From Halobacteriovorax sp. DA5 (GTDB lineage Bacteria; Bdellovibrionota; Bacteriovoracia; Bacteriovoracales; Bacteriovoracaceae): a DNA stretch of 64,000 bases. This document shows, in pieces, positions 18,472 to 27,001 of this stretch (position 1 is the stretch's first letter; each line of letters starts with the position of its first letter). The stretch covers positions 1 through 64,000 of the forward strand of contig NZ_PPDJ01000003.1 of NCBI RefSeq assembly GCF_002903145.1. Direction: 5' to 3'. The notes beneath the pieces are model-generated. The model was not told the origin of the DNA. It did not search any database and saw nothing but the letters and a program-made list of their open reading frames with translations. Made by a program: the position numbers and the translations under genes.

Positions 18472-19604
18472 GCTAAATCCTTTCTGAATCTTTTATTATA
18501 TGCAGGAAGAATACGATCGAAAGCTTCATAGAAGTGATACATTTCATCCTTTGTTCCTATACTAATACGTACATATTCAGGCATTTCATTTGCAACTAGC
18601 TTTCTAATGATAACGCCTTCGTTTAAAAGTTCCTCAAACATGAAGTCACTAGCTTCACTACTTCCTGTTTTAAATGTAACAAAGTTTGTTACAGATTTAA
18701 TTGGATTGAAGTCTCTATTAGTTAAGTATTCCATTAGTTCGTCATAACGCTTTCGATTATTTCTAAGCGTACGTTCAAGATGTGGACGATCTTCGAGAGC
18801 TCCAACGGCACCAAGTTGTCCGATAAGATTTGGCTCAAATGGAAGTTTTACTTTTGTTAAGTATCCAATAAGTTCCGGGTGTCCAAAGCCATATCCAACT
18901 CGAATACCAGATAGGCCATAAGCTTTAGAAAAAGTTCTAAGAGTTAGAACATTATCATAGCGATAGTTCATAGAATCTGGATAATCATCTTGTTCTTGGG
19001 CAAATTCAAAATATGCCTCATCTAGAATAACAAGAACGTGAGAAGGAACGTACTTCATAAGGTAGTCGAACTCTTCTTTTGTAATATATGTACCTGTTGG
19101 ATTATTTGGATTTGCAATATAGATAACTTTTGTCTTCTCAGTAATATTATCTGCAAGAGCTTTTACATCAAAGCGATAATCTTTAGTAAGAGGAACTTTG
19201 TTAAGCTTTGCTCCAACACTTCGAGCTAGAATATAGAAACCAATGAACGTGTTGTCACAAGTTAAGACCTCATCTTCAGGCTTAAGAAATGCACGAGCAA
19301 TATATGCCATGATTCCTTCAGATCCATTTCCTAAGATAATATTCTCAAGTTTAAGATCATACATTTCAGCTAGCTTAGACTTTAGTGCATAAGCATGCAT
19401 ATCTGGATAGCGATGTAGATCCCAAAGACCACGAGTCATTTCACGAATTGCAAAAGGTGATGGCCCTAGTGGGTTTTCATTCGAAGCTAGTTTTGAAACT
19501 TTTGTCAGTCCCTTTTCTCTAACAACTTCATCAATTGGTTTACCGGCCTGGTATACTTGTAGCTTTTTTAAGTACTCTGGTACGAGATCTTTATGATGCA
19601 TCAC
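18468..19604 (-). CDS. hisC: Class I/II aminotransferase, HisC-like (probable aromatic aminotransferase)
   Basis: PLP-dependent transaminase of fold type I. Seen: SNENPLGPSP (41-50), NPNNPTGT (165-172), DEAYFEF with the cofactor-binding Asp195 and Tyr198, and the Schiff-base lysine Lys227 in TFSKAYGLSGIRVGYG. The sequence class is HisC (histidinol-phosphate aminotransferase). No other his genes are here, and the gene heads an operon for homogentisate breakdown, so tyrosine or phenylalanine transamination to the oxo-acid is the more likely job (inference). HisC enzymes are known to accept aromatic substrates. Tandem ATG with AGGAAG upstream. Confidence 0.85.
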   Translation of the reverse strand: MMHHKDLVPEYLKKLQVYQAGKPIDEVVREKGLTKVSKLASNENPLGPSPFAIREMTRGLWDLHRYPDMHAYALKSKLAEMYDLKLENIILGNGSEGIMAYIARAFLKPEDEVLTCDNTFIGFYILARSVGAKLNKVPLTKDYRFDVKALADNITEKTKVIYIANPNNPTGTYITKEEFDYLMKYVPSHVLVILDEAYFEFAQEQDDYPDSMNYRYDNVLTLRTFSKAYGLSGIRVGYGFGHPELIGYLTKVKLPFEPNLIGQLGAVGALEDRPHLERTLRNNRKRYDELMEYLTNRDFNPIKSVTNFVTFKTGSSEASDFMFEELLNEGVIIRKLVANEMPEYVRISIGTKDEMYHFYEAFDRILPAYNKRFRKDLA

Positions 19605-19727
19605 TCTTCCTGTTTCATATTTTAGTTAAATTAAATTTGAGAAATTCTATCGTTTTTATGGCCGATTGAATAGTTTTGGTCGTTGCATCATGTATATAGG
19701 GCCGAGATGAATTAGACTTACTGTATT

Positions 19728-20132
19728 ATGAGTAATTATCACTTTGGACAATTTACAACTGAACACCTCGAGCTTATTCAAGAGGGACTTAACTTATTTA
19801 ATACTGGTCATTACTGGATGTGTCATGAGGTTGTCGAAGACCTGTGGATGGATGCAATGGGAGACAATGCGCGTTATGTGTATTGGGTTGTTATTCAACT
19901 GGCCACTGCACTATATCATCATGAGGATGACAATCTTAATGGAGCAAGTGGGATGGTCAATAAGGCCAAAGGTAAAATTGACTTCATTGAAAAAAATCAT
20001 GTGGAGTCGGATATAATGGATAGATACTTAGACTGGCAAAATTTAAAAAGTATTGTGAAGGCCATTCCGCAAAAGCCTACTTTAAATGACTTTTCAAAGT
20101 TAAAAACTTTTAAATTTCCAGTTCAAAATTAA
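19728..20132 (+). CDS. DUF309 domain protein
   Basis: Small all-helical protein of 134 residues. The signature HYWMCHEVVEDLWMDA (about 27-42) fits the DUF309 motif, with a conserved His-Glu...Glu-xx-Trp arrangement around a metal-like pocket. No biochemical function is established that I can name. It precedes a membrane protein by 11 bases and so is probably co-transcribed with it. No clear Shine-Dalgarno before the ATG. Confidence 0.75.
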   Translation: MSNYHFGQFTTEHLELIQEGLNLFNTGHYWMCHEVVEDLWMDAMGDNARYVYWVVIQLATALYHHEDDNLNGASGMVNKAKGKIDFIEKNHVESDIMDRYLDWQNLKSIVKAIPQKPTLNDFSKLKTFKFPVQN

Positions 20133-20143
20133 ATGGAGTAGTA

Positions 20144-20884
20144 ATGATTGGAAAGCTTCCATATTTCTTTTTTCGTTCAATGAATATCTTAAAGGCAGAT
20201 AAGAAAATTATTTTAATTGCACTTTGTCCGGTTCTAATTGGTTTCATCCTTTATTACTCTTTGGGACATTATGCCTTTAGCGAAGTTTCCGCTTGGGGGC
20301 ATGGATATATAAATGAAAAGTACCCTGAGCAGGGTTGGGTGAGCACTGTATTTTCAGGAGTTCTCATTATTCTTTTAGGAGTAATTATTAACTGGACGTT
20401 CTTTATCGTTGTCTCAGTCATTGCTTCACCTTTTAATGATATGCTCAGTTCAAGAGTTGAGATGATTTATAAGCTTCAAAAAGAGAGCACTGATACTTTT
20501 ACGCAAACGATGAAACGACTACCAAGTATTCTTATGAATGAACTAAAGAAGATTGGTGTTATTGTCGTTTTATCAATTATCAATATTGGTATAGGCTTCT
20601 TTTTTCCTCCAATCACATTTGTATTAGGGGGATTAATTCTCGCTATTTCATTTATTGATTATTCATGGTCAAGAAATAACCTAACTTTTGCAGAATGTGT
20701 TGGTGATATTAAGTCAGGCTTTCTACCTTATTTACTAGGTGGAGTTGGTTTTATGATTCTTATATCAATACCTTTACTAAACTTATTCTTTCTTCCTTTA
20801 GCTGTTGTGTTCTTCACAGTTATCTATTGTGAACTAAGAGTTAAGGAGATAGCTTCAAGTGAAGAAGTTCCTACTAAGGGTTAA
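20144..20884 (+). CDS. EI24/CysZ-like integral membrane protein
   Basis: A 246-residue inner-membrane protein with four to six hydrophobic segments (about 25-50, 70-100, 140-175, 200-230). The layout and the PYFFFRSMNIL start resemble the EI24/CysZ family, whose E. coli member helps sulfate uptake. There is no sulfate gene nearby, so transport of sulfate is not supported. GGAG lies five bases before the ATG. The next gene starts inside its 3' end. Confidence 0.65.
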   Translation: MIGKLPYFFFRSMNILKADKKIILIALCPVLIGFILYYSLGHYAFSEVSAWGHGYINEKYPEQGWVSTVFSGVLIILLGVIINWTFFIVVSVIASPFNDMLSSRVEMIYKLQKESTDTFTQTMKRLPSILMNELKKIGVIVVLSIINIGIGFFFPPITFVLGGLILAISFIDYSWSRNNLTFAECVGDIKSGFLPYLLGGVGFMILISIPLLNLFFLPLAVVFFTVIYCELRVKEIASSEEVPTKG

Positions 20885-21791
20885 GGGAGATGAAGCAGAA
20901 ATAGCTTCAATCCTGCCTGTTGTAAATGCCATTATTAATGAGCACGAGGACAATCAAGTTGCAATTGTTTACACAGATGCAACTCAGATTGATGACTTCT
21001 GGTTACCTGAAAGGTGTTGGGCCTACTCAATTTCAAAGAAAGAAACTGAATCAATGTTTGCAGCACATAAGTTTGCAGCAAATTTACATGAAGTTTTTAA
21101 TACTGATTACTATATTGATTATGTGAATGATATGTACTCTGCTGTTCTTGGCCTGGCCTTTAGGGCCAATGTAAAGATTGGTTTACAAGGTGGACCAAAG
21201 AGCTTTTTTTATCAAGTATCACTACCTGAATATAGCGGTGAATATTTAGATGAAAAGAAAATGAGCGCATTAAAGGCGGTAGAAGGAAACTTTAAGAATG
21301 CTAATATCGACCACGCTTTCACACATCAGAGAATTTCAAATATATTTATCTGTTATCCACATAAGTATGATGTTGAATTTGTTGAAAGAATGAATTTTCT
21401 TGCTGAATGTTTACCAACTTTAAAGCTTCATGGTTATATTCCAAGTGAATCAGTGGAAGGTTATGATGGGGTTAAGGTAAGTAAAAGAATTAGTTTATTT
21501 AGTGAATCACCAAATATACTTCGTCGTCGAATTGATGAATTTGATGCAGTTATAACCAAATCACTAGCAACAGCGCAAATGAGCCGTAACCGAGGACAAT
21601 TGGCCTTACTCGTTGGAGACGAAGAGCTTACAATACCTGAATGGAAGCACATGCCGGAGACAATTGGTCGCCTATGTTTTAGTGGTTCTACATTACTCTC
21701 TTATGGTATCGGTGAGTTAATTCAGCTTAAAACTTTTCCGGATTTAGAAGACTATATAGTTAATTATCAGTCACTTAGACTTGTTCCATAG
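20859..21791 (+). CDS. Possible glycosyltransferase (GT9/heptosyltransferase-like), low certainty
   Basis: A soluble protein of 310 residues with alternating beta-alpha character. Start is GTG with AAGGAGAT upstream, overlapping the previous gene by 26 bases. Features that recall the heptosyltransferase fold are the N-terminal FLLRVKGDEAEIASILPVVNAI, similar to the opening GDxxxxxPxxxxL helix of that family, the FRANVKIGLQGG segment, and AVITKSLATAQMSRNRGQLALLVG, resembling the donor-binding region of GT9 enzymes. No decisive motif is present. It could also belong to a genus-specific family. Confidence 0.45.
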   Translation: MKKFLLRVKGDEAEIASILPVVNAIINEHEDNQVAIVYTDATQIDDFWLPERCWAYSISKKETESMFAAHKFAANLHEVFNTDYYIDYVNDMYSAVLGLAFRANVKIGLQGGPKSFFYQVSLPEYSGEYLDEKKMSALKAVEGNFKNANIDHAFTHQRISNIFICYPHKYDVEFVERMNFLAECLPTLKLHGYIPSESVEGYDGVKVSKRISLFSESPNILRRRIDEFDAVITKSLATAQMSRNRGQLALLVGDEELTIPEWKHMPETIGRLCFSGSTLLSYGIGELIQLKTFPDLEDYIVNYQSLRLVP

Positions 21792-21808
21792 ACGTAAAAA
21801 TGCCTTAT

Positions 21809-21837
21809 TTGCGAGGCCGCTCGATTGTTGCTAAAAT
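21809..21837 (+). promoter_or_regulatory. Candidate promoter of the GNAT gene, possibly leaderless
   Basis: TTGCGA (21809-21814), 17-bp spacer, TAAAAT (21832-21837). The predicted start point coincides with the ATG at 21844, and there is no Shine-Dalgarno, as at ftsK. Confidence 0.35.
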
Positions 21838-21843
21838 AAATCT

Positions 21844-22380
21844 ATGGTGGCCGCAAAAGATCTTACATTTGCACCTTTTGAAATCGTTTCAGTAGAAGTG
21901 GAAGATATAAAGTCGTTGGCCCGAATCTATGTGGATTGTTTTTGGGAAAATTACAAAGGCATTCTGTCTAAAGACTATCTCTATTCATTAAAGTATTCTG
22001 ATATACAACAAAATTGGGAAAGAAAAATTCCTCGTCGTCCAACAGAAGGGGGAACATTTGTTTTCCATGCTCCTGATGGAGATGTTGTTGGCTTTATTGA
22101 TTACGGACCTGCTCGTGAGCATGAACATGGTATCCCTGGTGAAATCTATGATTTTTATATTTTAAAGAAATATCAAAAAGCTGGAATGGGGCAAAAGCTA
22201 TTTGATGCTGTCTTAAAAGATTTTAAAAATCGTGGCTACGATTGTTTTTATTTGTGTACTTTTAAAAATAATCCCTCAAAAGGTTTCTTTATAAAAAATG
22301 GTGGCAAGGTTTTAAAGGAGTCTCCATTTGAGTTTAATGGAGAGATTTACCAAGAAGAATATTTTTACTTTGATCTATAA
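21844..22380 (+). CDS. GNAT-family N-acetyltransferase
   Basis: Transfers an acetyl group from acetyl-CoA; substrate unknown. The 178-residue protein has the GNAT core: an opening beta-alpha unit with ARIYVDCFWENYKGILS, the central strand IYDFYILKKYQKAGMGQKLF (motif A with the Q/RxxGxG/A pyrophosphate loop, about 105-120), and GYDCFYLCTFKNNPSKGFFIKNGG (motif B with the usual N-xxAxxFYxxxGF equivalent). No Shine-Dalgarno; see the promoter entry. Confidence 0.85.
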   Translation: MVAAKDLTFAPFEIVSVEVEDIKSLARIYVDCFWENYKGILSKDYLYSLKYSDIQQNWERKIPRRPTEGGTFVFHAPDGDVVGFIDYGPAREHEHGIPGEIYDFYILKKYQKAGMGQKLFDAVLKDFKNRGYDCFYLCTFKNNPSKGFFIKNGGKVLKESPFEFNGEIYQEEYFYFDL

Positions 22381-22408
22381 AAAAAGGCCCTCGTCGAGGG
22401 CCTTCTTA
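22381..22408. terminator. Bidirectional terminator between GNAT gene and valS
   Basis: AAGGCCCTC pairs with GAGGGCCTT around a three-base loop. An A-run precedes and a T-rich tract follows, so it can act for both convergent genes. Confidence 0.85.
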
Positions 22409-25075
22409 TTATGCTTTGAATTGTTCGATTTGTTCTTTAAGTGAATTTAGCTTCTCTTCAAACTCACTTGCTTTTTGTCTTACCTCAACAACAACTTCTT
22501 CTGGTGCATTGGCCATGAATTTTTCGTTATTAAGTTTCTTACCAATTTTTTCAAATTCTTTTTGAGTCTTATCAAAGTCTTTTTCAAGACGTTTGATTTG
22601 AGCATCAAGATCAATGACTCCATCAAGTTTTAAAAAGATATCAGTGTGAGTCGTTGCCTTCATAATGCACTTTTTAGGATTATCACTAGACTTAGCTGCT
22701 ATTGTTACATCTTTTGCACGAGCAAGATCTTGCATTCCTGCCATATTGTCGGCAAAGTACGAAGATGCTTCTTCATCATCAGTTAAAAGTGCAACTTCAA
22801 CTTCATCTTTAGGTTTGATATTGACTGATTGTCTTAGGAAGCGAATTCCTGAAACAACTTCAATAAACTTATTCATCTTAACTTGTTCACTAGGGTAGTT
22901 AAGAGCTGCATCGTATTCAGGATATTCAGCTGAGATTAGTAGATCTTCGCTATCTTCTTTTAAATAACCCCAAAGCTCTTCTGTAATGAAAGGAGTAATT
23001 GGGTGTAGAAGAGCAGTAATTTTTCTAAAACAGTATTTAAGAACAGTCGCTCTTTGAACTTTGGCAGTTTCGTCTTCACCGTTAAGTGTATTTTTTGAAA
23101 GTTCGATAAACCAAGAACAGAATTTGTCGTATACGAATGAGTACACTTCAGAACAAGCGTCATCGTAGCGGAAAGCATCGAGAGACTCATTAACAATTTT
23201 AGTCGTATCGTTAAGCTCTGATAGAATCCATTTTTCTTGATCATCAAGATTTGTAGGAAGATCTTTTTCAGCAAGCTCTATGAATGGTGAGATGAAACGG
23301 AAAGCATTCCAAATCTTATTAATGAAGTTTCTGTAACCAGCGATTCTTTCAGGGTCTAGGTTGATAGCACGGTTATAACCTGAACCAGCAGCTAGAGTAA
23401 AACGGAATGCGTCTGCACCATATTGCTCTACCATCTCTAGAGGATCAATACCGTTACCAAGAGACTTACTCATCTTACGACCGAGCTTATCTCTAACGAT
23501 TGCGTGAATATAAACCTTATCGAATGGAACTTGGTTAGAGAATTTAGTTCCCATCATCATCATTCTAGCAACCCAGAAGAAGATAATATCGAAACCTGTA
23601 ATTAGAACAGAAGTCGGGTAGAACTTATCAAATCCTCTCTGCTCCATTCTTTCCTTATTTGGCCAACCTAGTGTCGACATTGGCCATAGTCCCGATGAGA
23701 ACCAAGTATCAAGAACGTCAGGGTCTTGAGTGTATTCTTTTGCACTACACTTTGGACATGCATCTGGCTCTAGAGCTTCATCGGCCCATTGGTGATCACA
23801 AGTTGTACAAGTAAATACTGGAATTCTGTGTCCCCATAGAAGTTGACGAGATACACACCAGTTCTTTGGTTCACGTAACCACGAGAAGTAAGTATTCTCC
23901 CATCCCTTCGGGTAGAAACGAGTTGTATCATCTTCTACTTTTGCAACGGCTTCTGCCGCCATATCTGTAACGTTTACGAACCATTGTTTAGAGATCATTG
24001 GCTCAATAACAACACCAGATCTTTCACCGTGACCAACTTGGTGCACGTGTTTTTCTTCTTTTACAAATAGTTCTAGTTCTTTTAATTTTTCAATAACACC
24101 CTTACGAGCTTTCTTACAAGGAAGTCCTTGCCACTCAAGACCGTGCTCATTAAGAGTACCGTCTAGGTTTAGGATATTAATGATTTCAAGATTGTGTCTC
24201 TTTCCAATTTCAAAGTCATTGAAGTCGTGCCCTGGAGTAACTTTAAGACAACCTGTTCCTTTTTCAATATCAACGTGCTCGTCACCAACAATTGGTACTT
24301 CACGGTTGCATAGTGGAACGATTGCTTTCTTACCTATAAGGTGAGCAAATCTTTCATCATTTGGATTAACAGCAACGGCCGTATCTCCAAGTAGTGTTTC
24401 AGGTCTTGTTGTTGCAACTTCTAATTTAATATCACTATCTTTAACAGAGTAGAGGATGTGATAGAAGGCACCGTTAACTTCTTTGTGATCAACTTCTGCA
24501 TCAGAAATAGCTGATTGAAGTTTTGGGTCCCAGTTAACAATATAGTCTGATTGATAAATTAGACCTTCATTATAAAGAGTTACGAAAGCGCGTCGTACGG
24601 CCTCGTTCGCTTCTGGATCCATTGTAAACATTGAGTAATCCCAGTCACAACTTGCACCCATAACTCTTTGTTGGTTAGCGATAACGCCACCGTATTGCTC
24701 TTTCCACTCCCAGATCTTCTTTAAGAAGTCTTCGCGAGAGTAGTCGTGCTTAGTTTTCTTTTCTTCATTCCAAATTAGCTCCTCAACTTTTGATTGAGTT
24801 GCAATACCGGCGTGATCCATACCTGGAAGGAAAAGAGTCTCATAACCTTTCATTCTTTTAAAACGAATTAGGGCATCTTGAGTAGTGATATCAAGAGCGT
24901 GACCTGCGTGAAGAATTCCTGTGACGTTTGGAGGTGGCATGATGACGCAAAAAGACTCACCAGTCTTTCCTGCTTTAGGAGCAAAGTATTTCTCATTTTC
25001 CCATTTTTGGTACCACTTCTTCTCTACATCATTTGAGCTATATGTCTTAGGTAGCTCATCGAAATTTCTTGTCAC
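22409..25075 (-). CDS. valS: Valyl-tRNA synthetase
   Basis: Charges tRNA-Val and edits mischarged threonine. Class I synthetase of 888 residues. Seen: the HIGH-box variant HAGH (56-59) after PPPNVTGIL, the CP1 editing domain (about 190-340, with ATTRPETLLGDTAVAVNP), WCVSRQLLWGHRIP, the zinc-like CTTCDH...CPKC pair (about 415-435), KMSKS (534-538), an anticodon-binding helical domain, and the C-terminal coiled-coil arm typical of ValRS (about 815-885). GTG start with AAGGAAG upstream. Confidence 0.98.
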   Translation of the reverse strand: MTRNFDELPKTYSSNDVEKKWYQKWENEKYFAPKAGKTGESFCVIMPPPNVTGILHAGHALDITTQDALIRFKRMKGYETLFLPGMDHAGIATQSKVEELIWNEEKKTKHDYSREDFLKKIWEWKEQYGGVIANQQRVMGASCDWDYSMFTMDPEANEAVRRAFVTLYNEGLIYQSDYIVNWDPKLQSAISDAEVDHKEVNGAFYHILYSVKDSDIKLEVATTRPETLLGDTAVAVNPNDERFAHLIGKKAIVPLCNREVPIVGDEHVDIEKGTGCLKVTPGHDFNDFEIGKRHNLEIINILNLDGTLNEHGLEWQGLPCKKARKGVIEKLKELELFVKEEKHVHQVGHGERSGVVIEPMISKQWFVNVTDMAAEAVAKVEDDTTRFYPKGWENTYFSWLREPKNWCVSRQLLWGHRIPVFTCTTCDHQWADEALEPDACPKCSAKEYTQDPDVLDTWFSSGLWPMSTLGWPNKERMEQRGFDKFYPTSVLITGFDIIFFWVARMMMMGTKFSNQVPFDKVYIHAIVRDKLGRKMSKSLGNGIDPLEMVEQYGADAFRFTLAAGSGYNRAINLDPERIAGYRNFINKIWNAFRFISPFIELAEKDLPTNLDDQEKWILSELNDTTKIVNESLDAFRYDDACSEVYSFVYDKFCSWFIELSKNTLNGEDETAKVQRATVLKYCFRKITALLHPITPFITEELWGYLKEDSEDLLISAEYPEYDAALNYPSEQVKMNKFIEVVSGIRFLRQSVNIKPKDEVEVALLTDDEEASSYFADNMAGMQDLARAKDVTIAAKSSDNPKKCIMKATTHTDIFLKLDGVIDLDAQIKRLEKDFDKTQKEFEKIGKKLNNEKFMANAPEEVVVEVRQKASEFEEKLNSLKEQIEQFKA

Positions 25076-25196
25076 AATTTCTTCCTTTTTTCGATTTAAC
25101 TAATTGAAATTATATATCATAGGATACACGTTATTTCTTTTAAAAATAGATGGGTAAATAGTTGAAATCCCCAAAAAGTACACGTCAACTTTAAGC

Positions 25197-25952
25197 TTAT
25201 TCCCAGTTTTCGACAGGCTCAGGAAGCTCTTGCGGGGCCTTGTAATCTGGGTCTTTGTCGGGCGCGTTATTGAAGAGAAGTTGATCAACTTGTCTTCTGG
25301 CCTTAATGAGATCAATGTCATTTATTGAAATATAAGAGATATCATTTTCTTTCTTATGTGAAGAGGCAGTTATGCTTAAGTTACGATTTAGTGAGTTTAA
25401 GATTTCTAGGTTTGTGTCTAGTAAAGTTGCGTTACGAAGTGAGCTAGGTTTTCTTAAAGTATCTATCCAGTATTGAAGATAACTAATACGATTCATAAAC
25501 TCTTTTAGTTCAGGAGAGATCTTTACATCACGATTTTTTATATAGTTGTTGTATTCTCTTAAATTTCTATTTGTTAATAACTCACCAATATCTTTTAAAA
25601 TTTTATTTGAAATATATTTTGAAAATGGAAGTGTTGTTTCTATCGACTTTATATTTTGATCGATTTCGTTATAAAGTTTTTGAGAAATATTGATATGCTC
25701 ATACTTCTTGCTAAGTCTCGTATTCAATATTGAATTTAAAATGATTAATTCGATAAAATCATTATCAATAGGTGAAGTAAGATTTTTACTAAATTCGACA
25801 ATATATTCTTGATTGATTTTGCTATTGATATAAAGCTCTACTACTAAGTCTTTAAGTACTGGGCTTAGACTAGGTGAAAACTTAAGTTCTTGCTCAGTAG
25901 GAGCAGTGGCAAAAATAGTAAATGTGAACAAAAGGATGATTAGGTATTTCAT
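25197..25952 (-). CDS. Exported helical protein, unknown function
   Basis: I do not recognise a family. Signal peptide KYLIILLFTFTIFA, cleavage near ATA, then about 230 mostly helical, charged residues with a Glu/Pro-rich tail. No Cys, unlike the neighbouring 647-residue protein. Its ATG overlaps the stop of the upstream gene by four bases (ATGA), so it is the third gene of a tightly coupled set of exported proteins. Confidence 0.6.
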   Translation of the reverse strand: MKYLIILLFTFTIFATAPTEQELKFSPSLSPVLKDLVVELYINSKINQEYIVEFSKNLTSPIDNDFIELIILNSILNTRLSKKYEHINISQKLYNEIDQNIKSIETTLPFSKYISNKILKDIGELLTNRNLREYNNYIKNRDVKISPELKEFMNRISYLQYWIDTLRKPSSLRNATLLDTNLEILNSLNRNLSITASSHKKENDISYISINDIDLIKARRQVDQLLFNNAPDKDPDYKAPQELPEPVENWE

Positions 25953-27001
25953 AGTTTCGACTTTATCTCTTTATCAATACTAAATTTACCTTCCTTATTT
26001 CTTAGAAGATAAATTTTGTCTTTGTATGGGACGAGGATCGATTTATTATGTAGAACGATATTTGAAACATAATTCAAGTCTGTTCTTTGTCTTAATTTTT
26101 TATCTTCTAAATTGTAAGAAACGATTTCTCTTTGGTTGAAGAGATTCGAATTTTCGCTTTTTAAAGTCAGGATAAAGAATAACTCATTTTGCTGAATATT
26201 GAGATTGTATCCTGGTCCACTTTGAAGATTGATAAGGGGAGAGCGTTTCGTAAAATCAACTCGACCTTTTTCAATCTCAACGAGATCAATATATGGATTT
26301 TCGCCAAGAGATGATTCTAGAATGAAGACTTTCGAATCAGAGCTTTCTAAGCTTATAATTTTATCTGTTTTATCATATTGATGAAGGAGGTATTTCTTTT
26401 TAGAGCGATTATTGTAAATATTTATATTACTCTTAAGTTCTCGGTCCTTATCTGTGTAATAAATAAGACTATCATCAAAAATTTCTACTTCACTTAGGTG
26501 TAGAATATCCTTTGTCACTAGGGGGATCGAAAAACGATCAAGATTATTCTTTAGATTTACAATTTCTATAAAGAGACTTCCTTCATCCTCTCTAGTGTAC
26601 GAAATATAATTACTCTTAGAGTGAAATTTAGGAAAGCTCCCTTTTCCAACAAAGTCGAGCTGATTCTTTTTAATATTATAAAAATAAATTTCGGCTTCTG
26701 TAATATAAGAGAAATCTTTAAAGTGGTTTTCTTTAACACTTATAATATAAAGTTCTTCGTTTGCTTTGATAACATCAAACTCGCTATCAGTTTTTTTCTC
26801 CAAAACGGTATTTGCGCGATTCTTTGCGGAGTATGCGATAGCATTCTTTCCCTTTAGATAGAATGTAATACCGTTCAAGTCATCATACTTTAAGTTATGA
26901 ACATTTTGTCTTGTTGTTAGCTCTAGTAGAGCTGTTTTAGAAAGAACACTCGTTGCTAATAAAGAAGAAATTATAAGCTTATTTATTTTAGTAAAGGCCA
27001 T
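25949..27001 (-). CDS. Exported protein with repeated beta-strand pattern, unknown function
   Basis: 350 residues. Signal peptide of the form KINKLIISSLLATSVLS. The mature part shows repeated short strands with pattern 'hydrophobic-x-hydrophobic, then N/D-K-turns', for example the segments around LDFVGKG, SLFIEIVNLKNN, PYIDLVEIEKG and KIYLLRNKEGK, suggesting a beta-propeller-like fold. This is an inference from spacing and not a domain match. GGGAG four bases before ATG. Its start overlaps the upstream gene's stop by 14 bases. Confidence 0.6.
   Translation of the reverse strand: MAFTKINKLIISSLLATSVLSKTALLELTTRQNVHNLKYDDLNGITFYLKGKNAIAYSAKNRANTVLEKKTDSEFDVIKANEELYIISVKENHFKDFSYITEAEIYFYNIKKNQLDFVGKGSFPKFHSKSNYISYTREDEGSLFIEIVNLKNNLDRFSIPLVTKDILHLSEVEIFDDSLIYYTDKDRELKSNINIYNNRSKKKYLLHQYDKTDKIISLESSDSKVFILESSLGENPYIDLVEIEKGRVDFTKRSPLINLQSGPGYNLNIQQNELFFILTLKSENSNLFNQREIVSYNLEDKKLRQRTDLNYVSNIVLHNKSILVPYKDKIYLLRNKEGKFSIDKEIKSKL

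Noticed and set aside
18468..19604. Histidine-biosynthesis role for the HisC-like gene
   Set aside because: No other his genes here, and it is coupled to homogentisate-breakdown genes. Not excluded genome-wide, but not supported by context.
25100..25321. Minus-strand 73-codon frame beyond the small exported gene
   Set aside because: Overlaps the gene's C-terminus in another frame and lacks start signals. The 120 bases between it and valS look non-coding.
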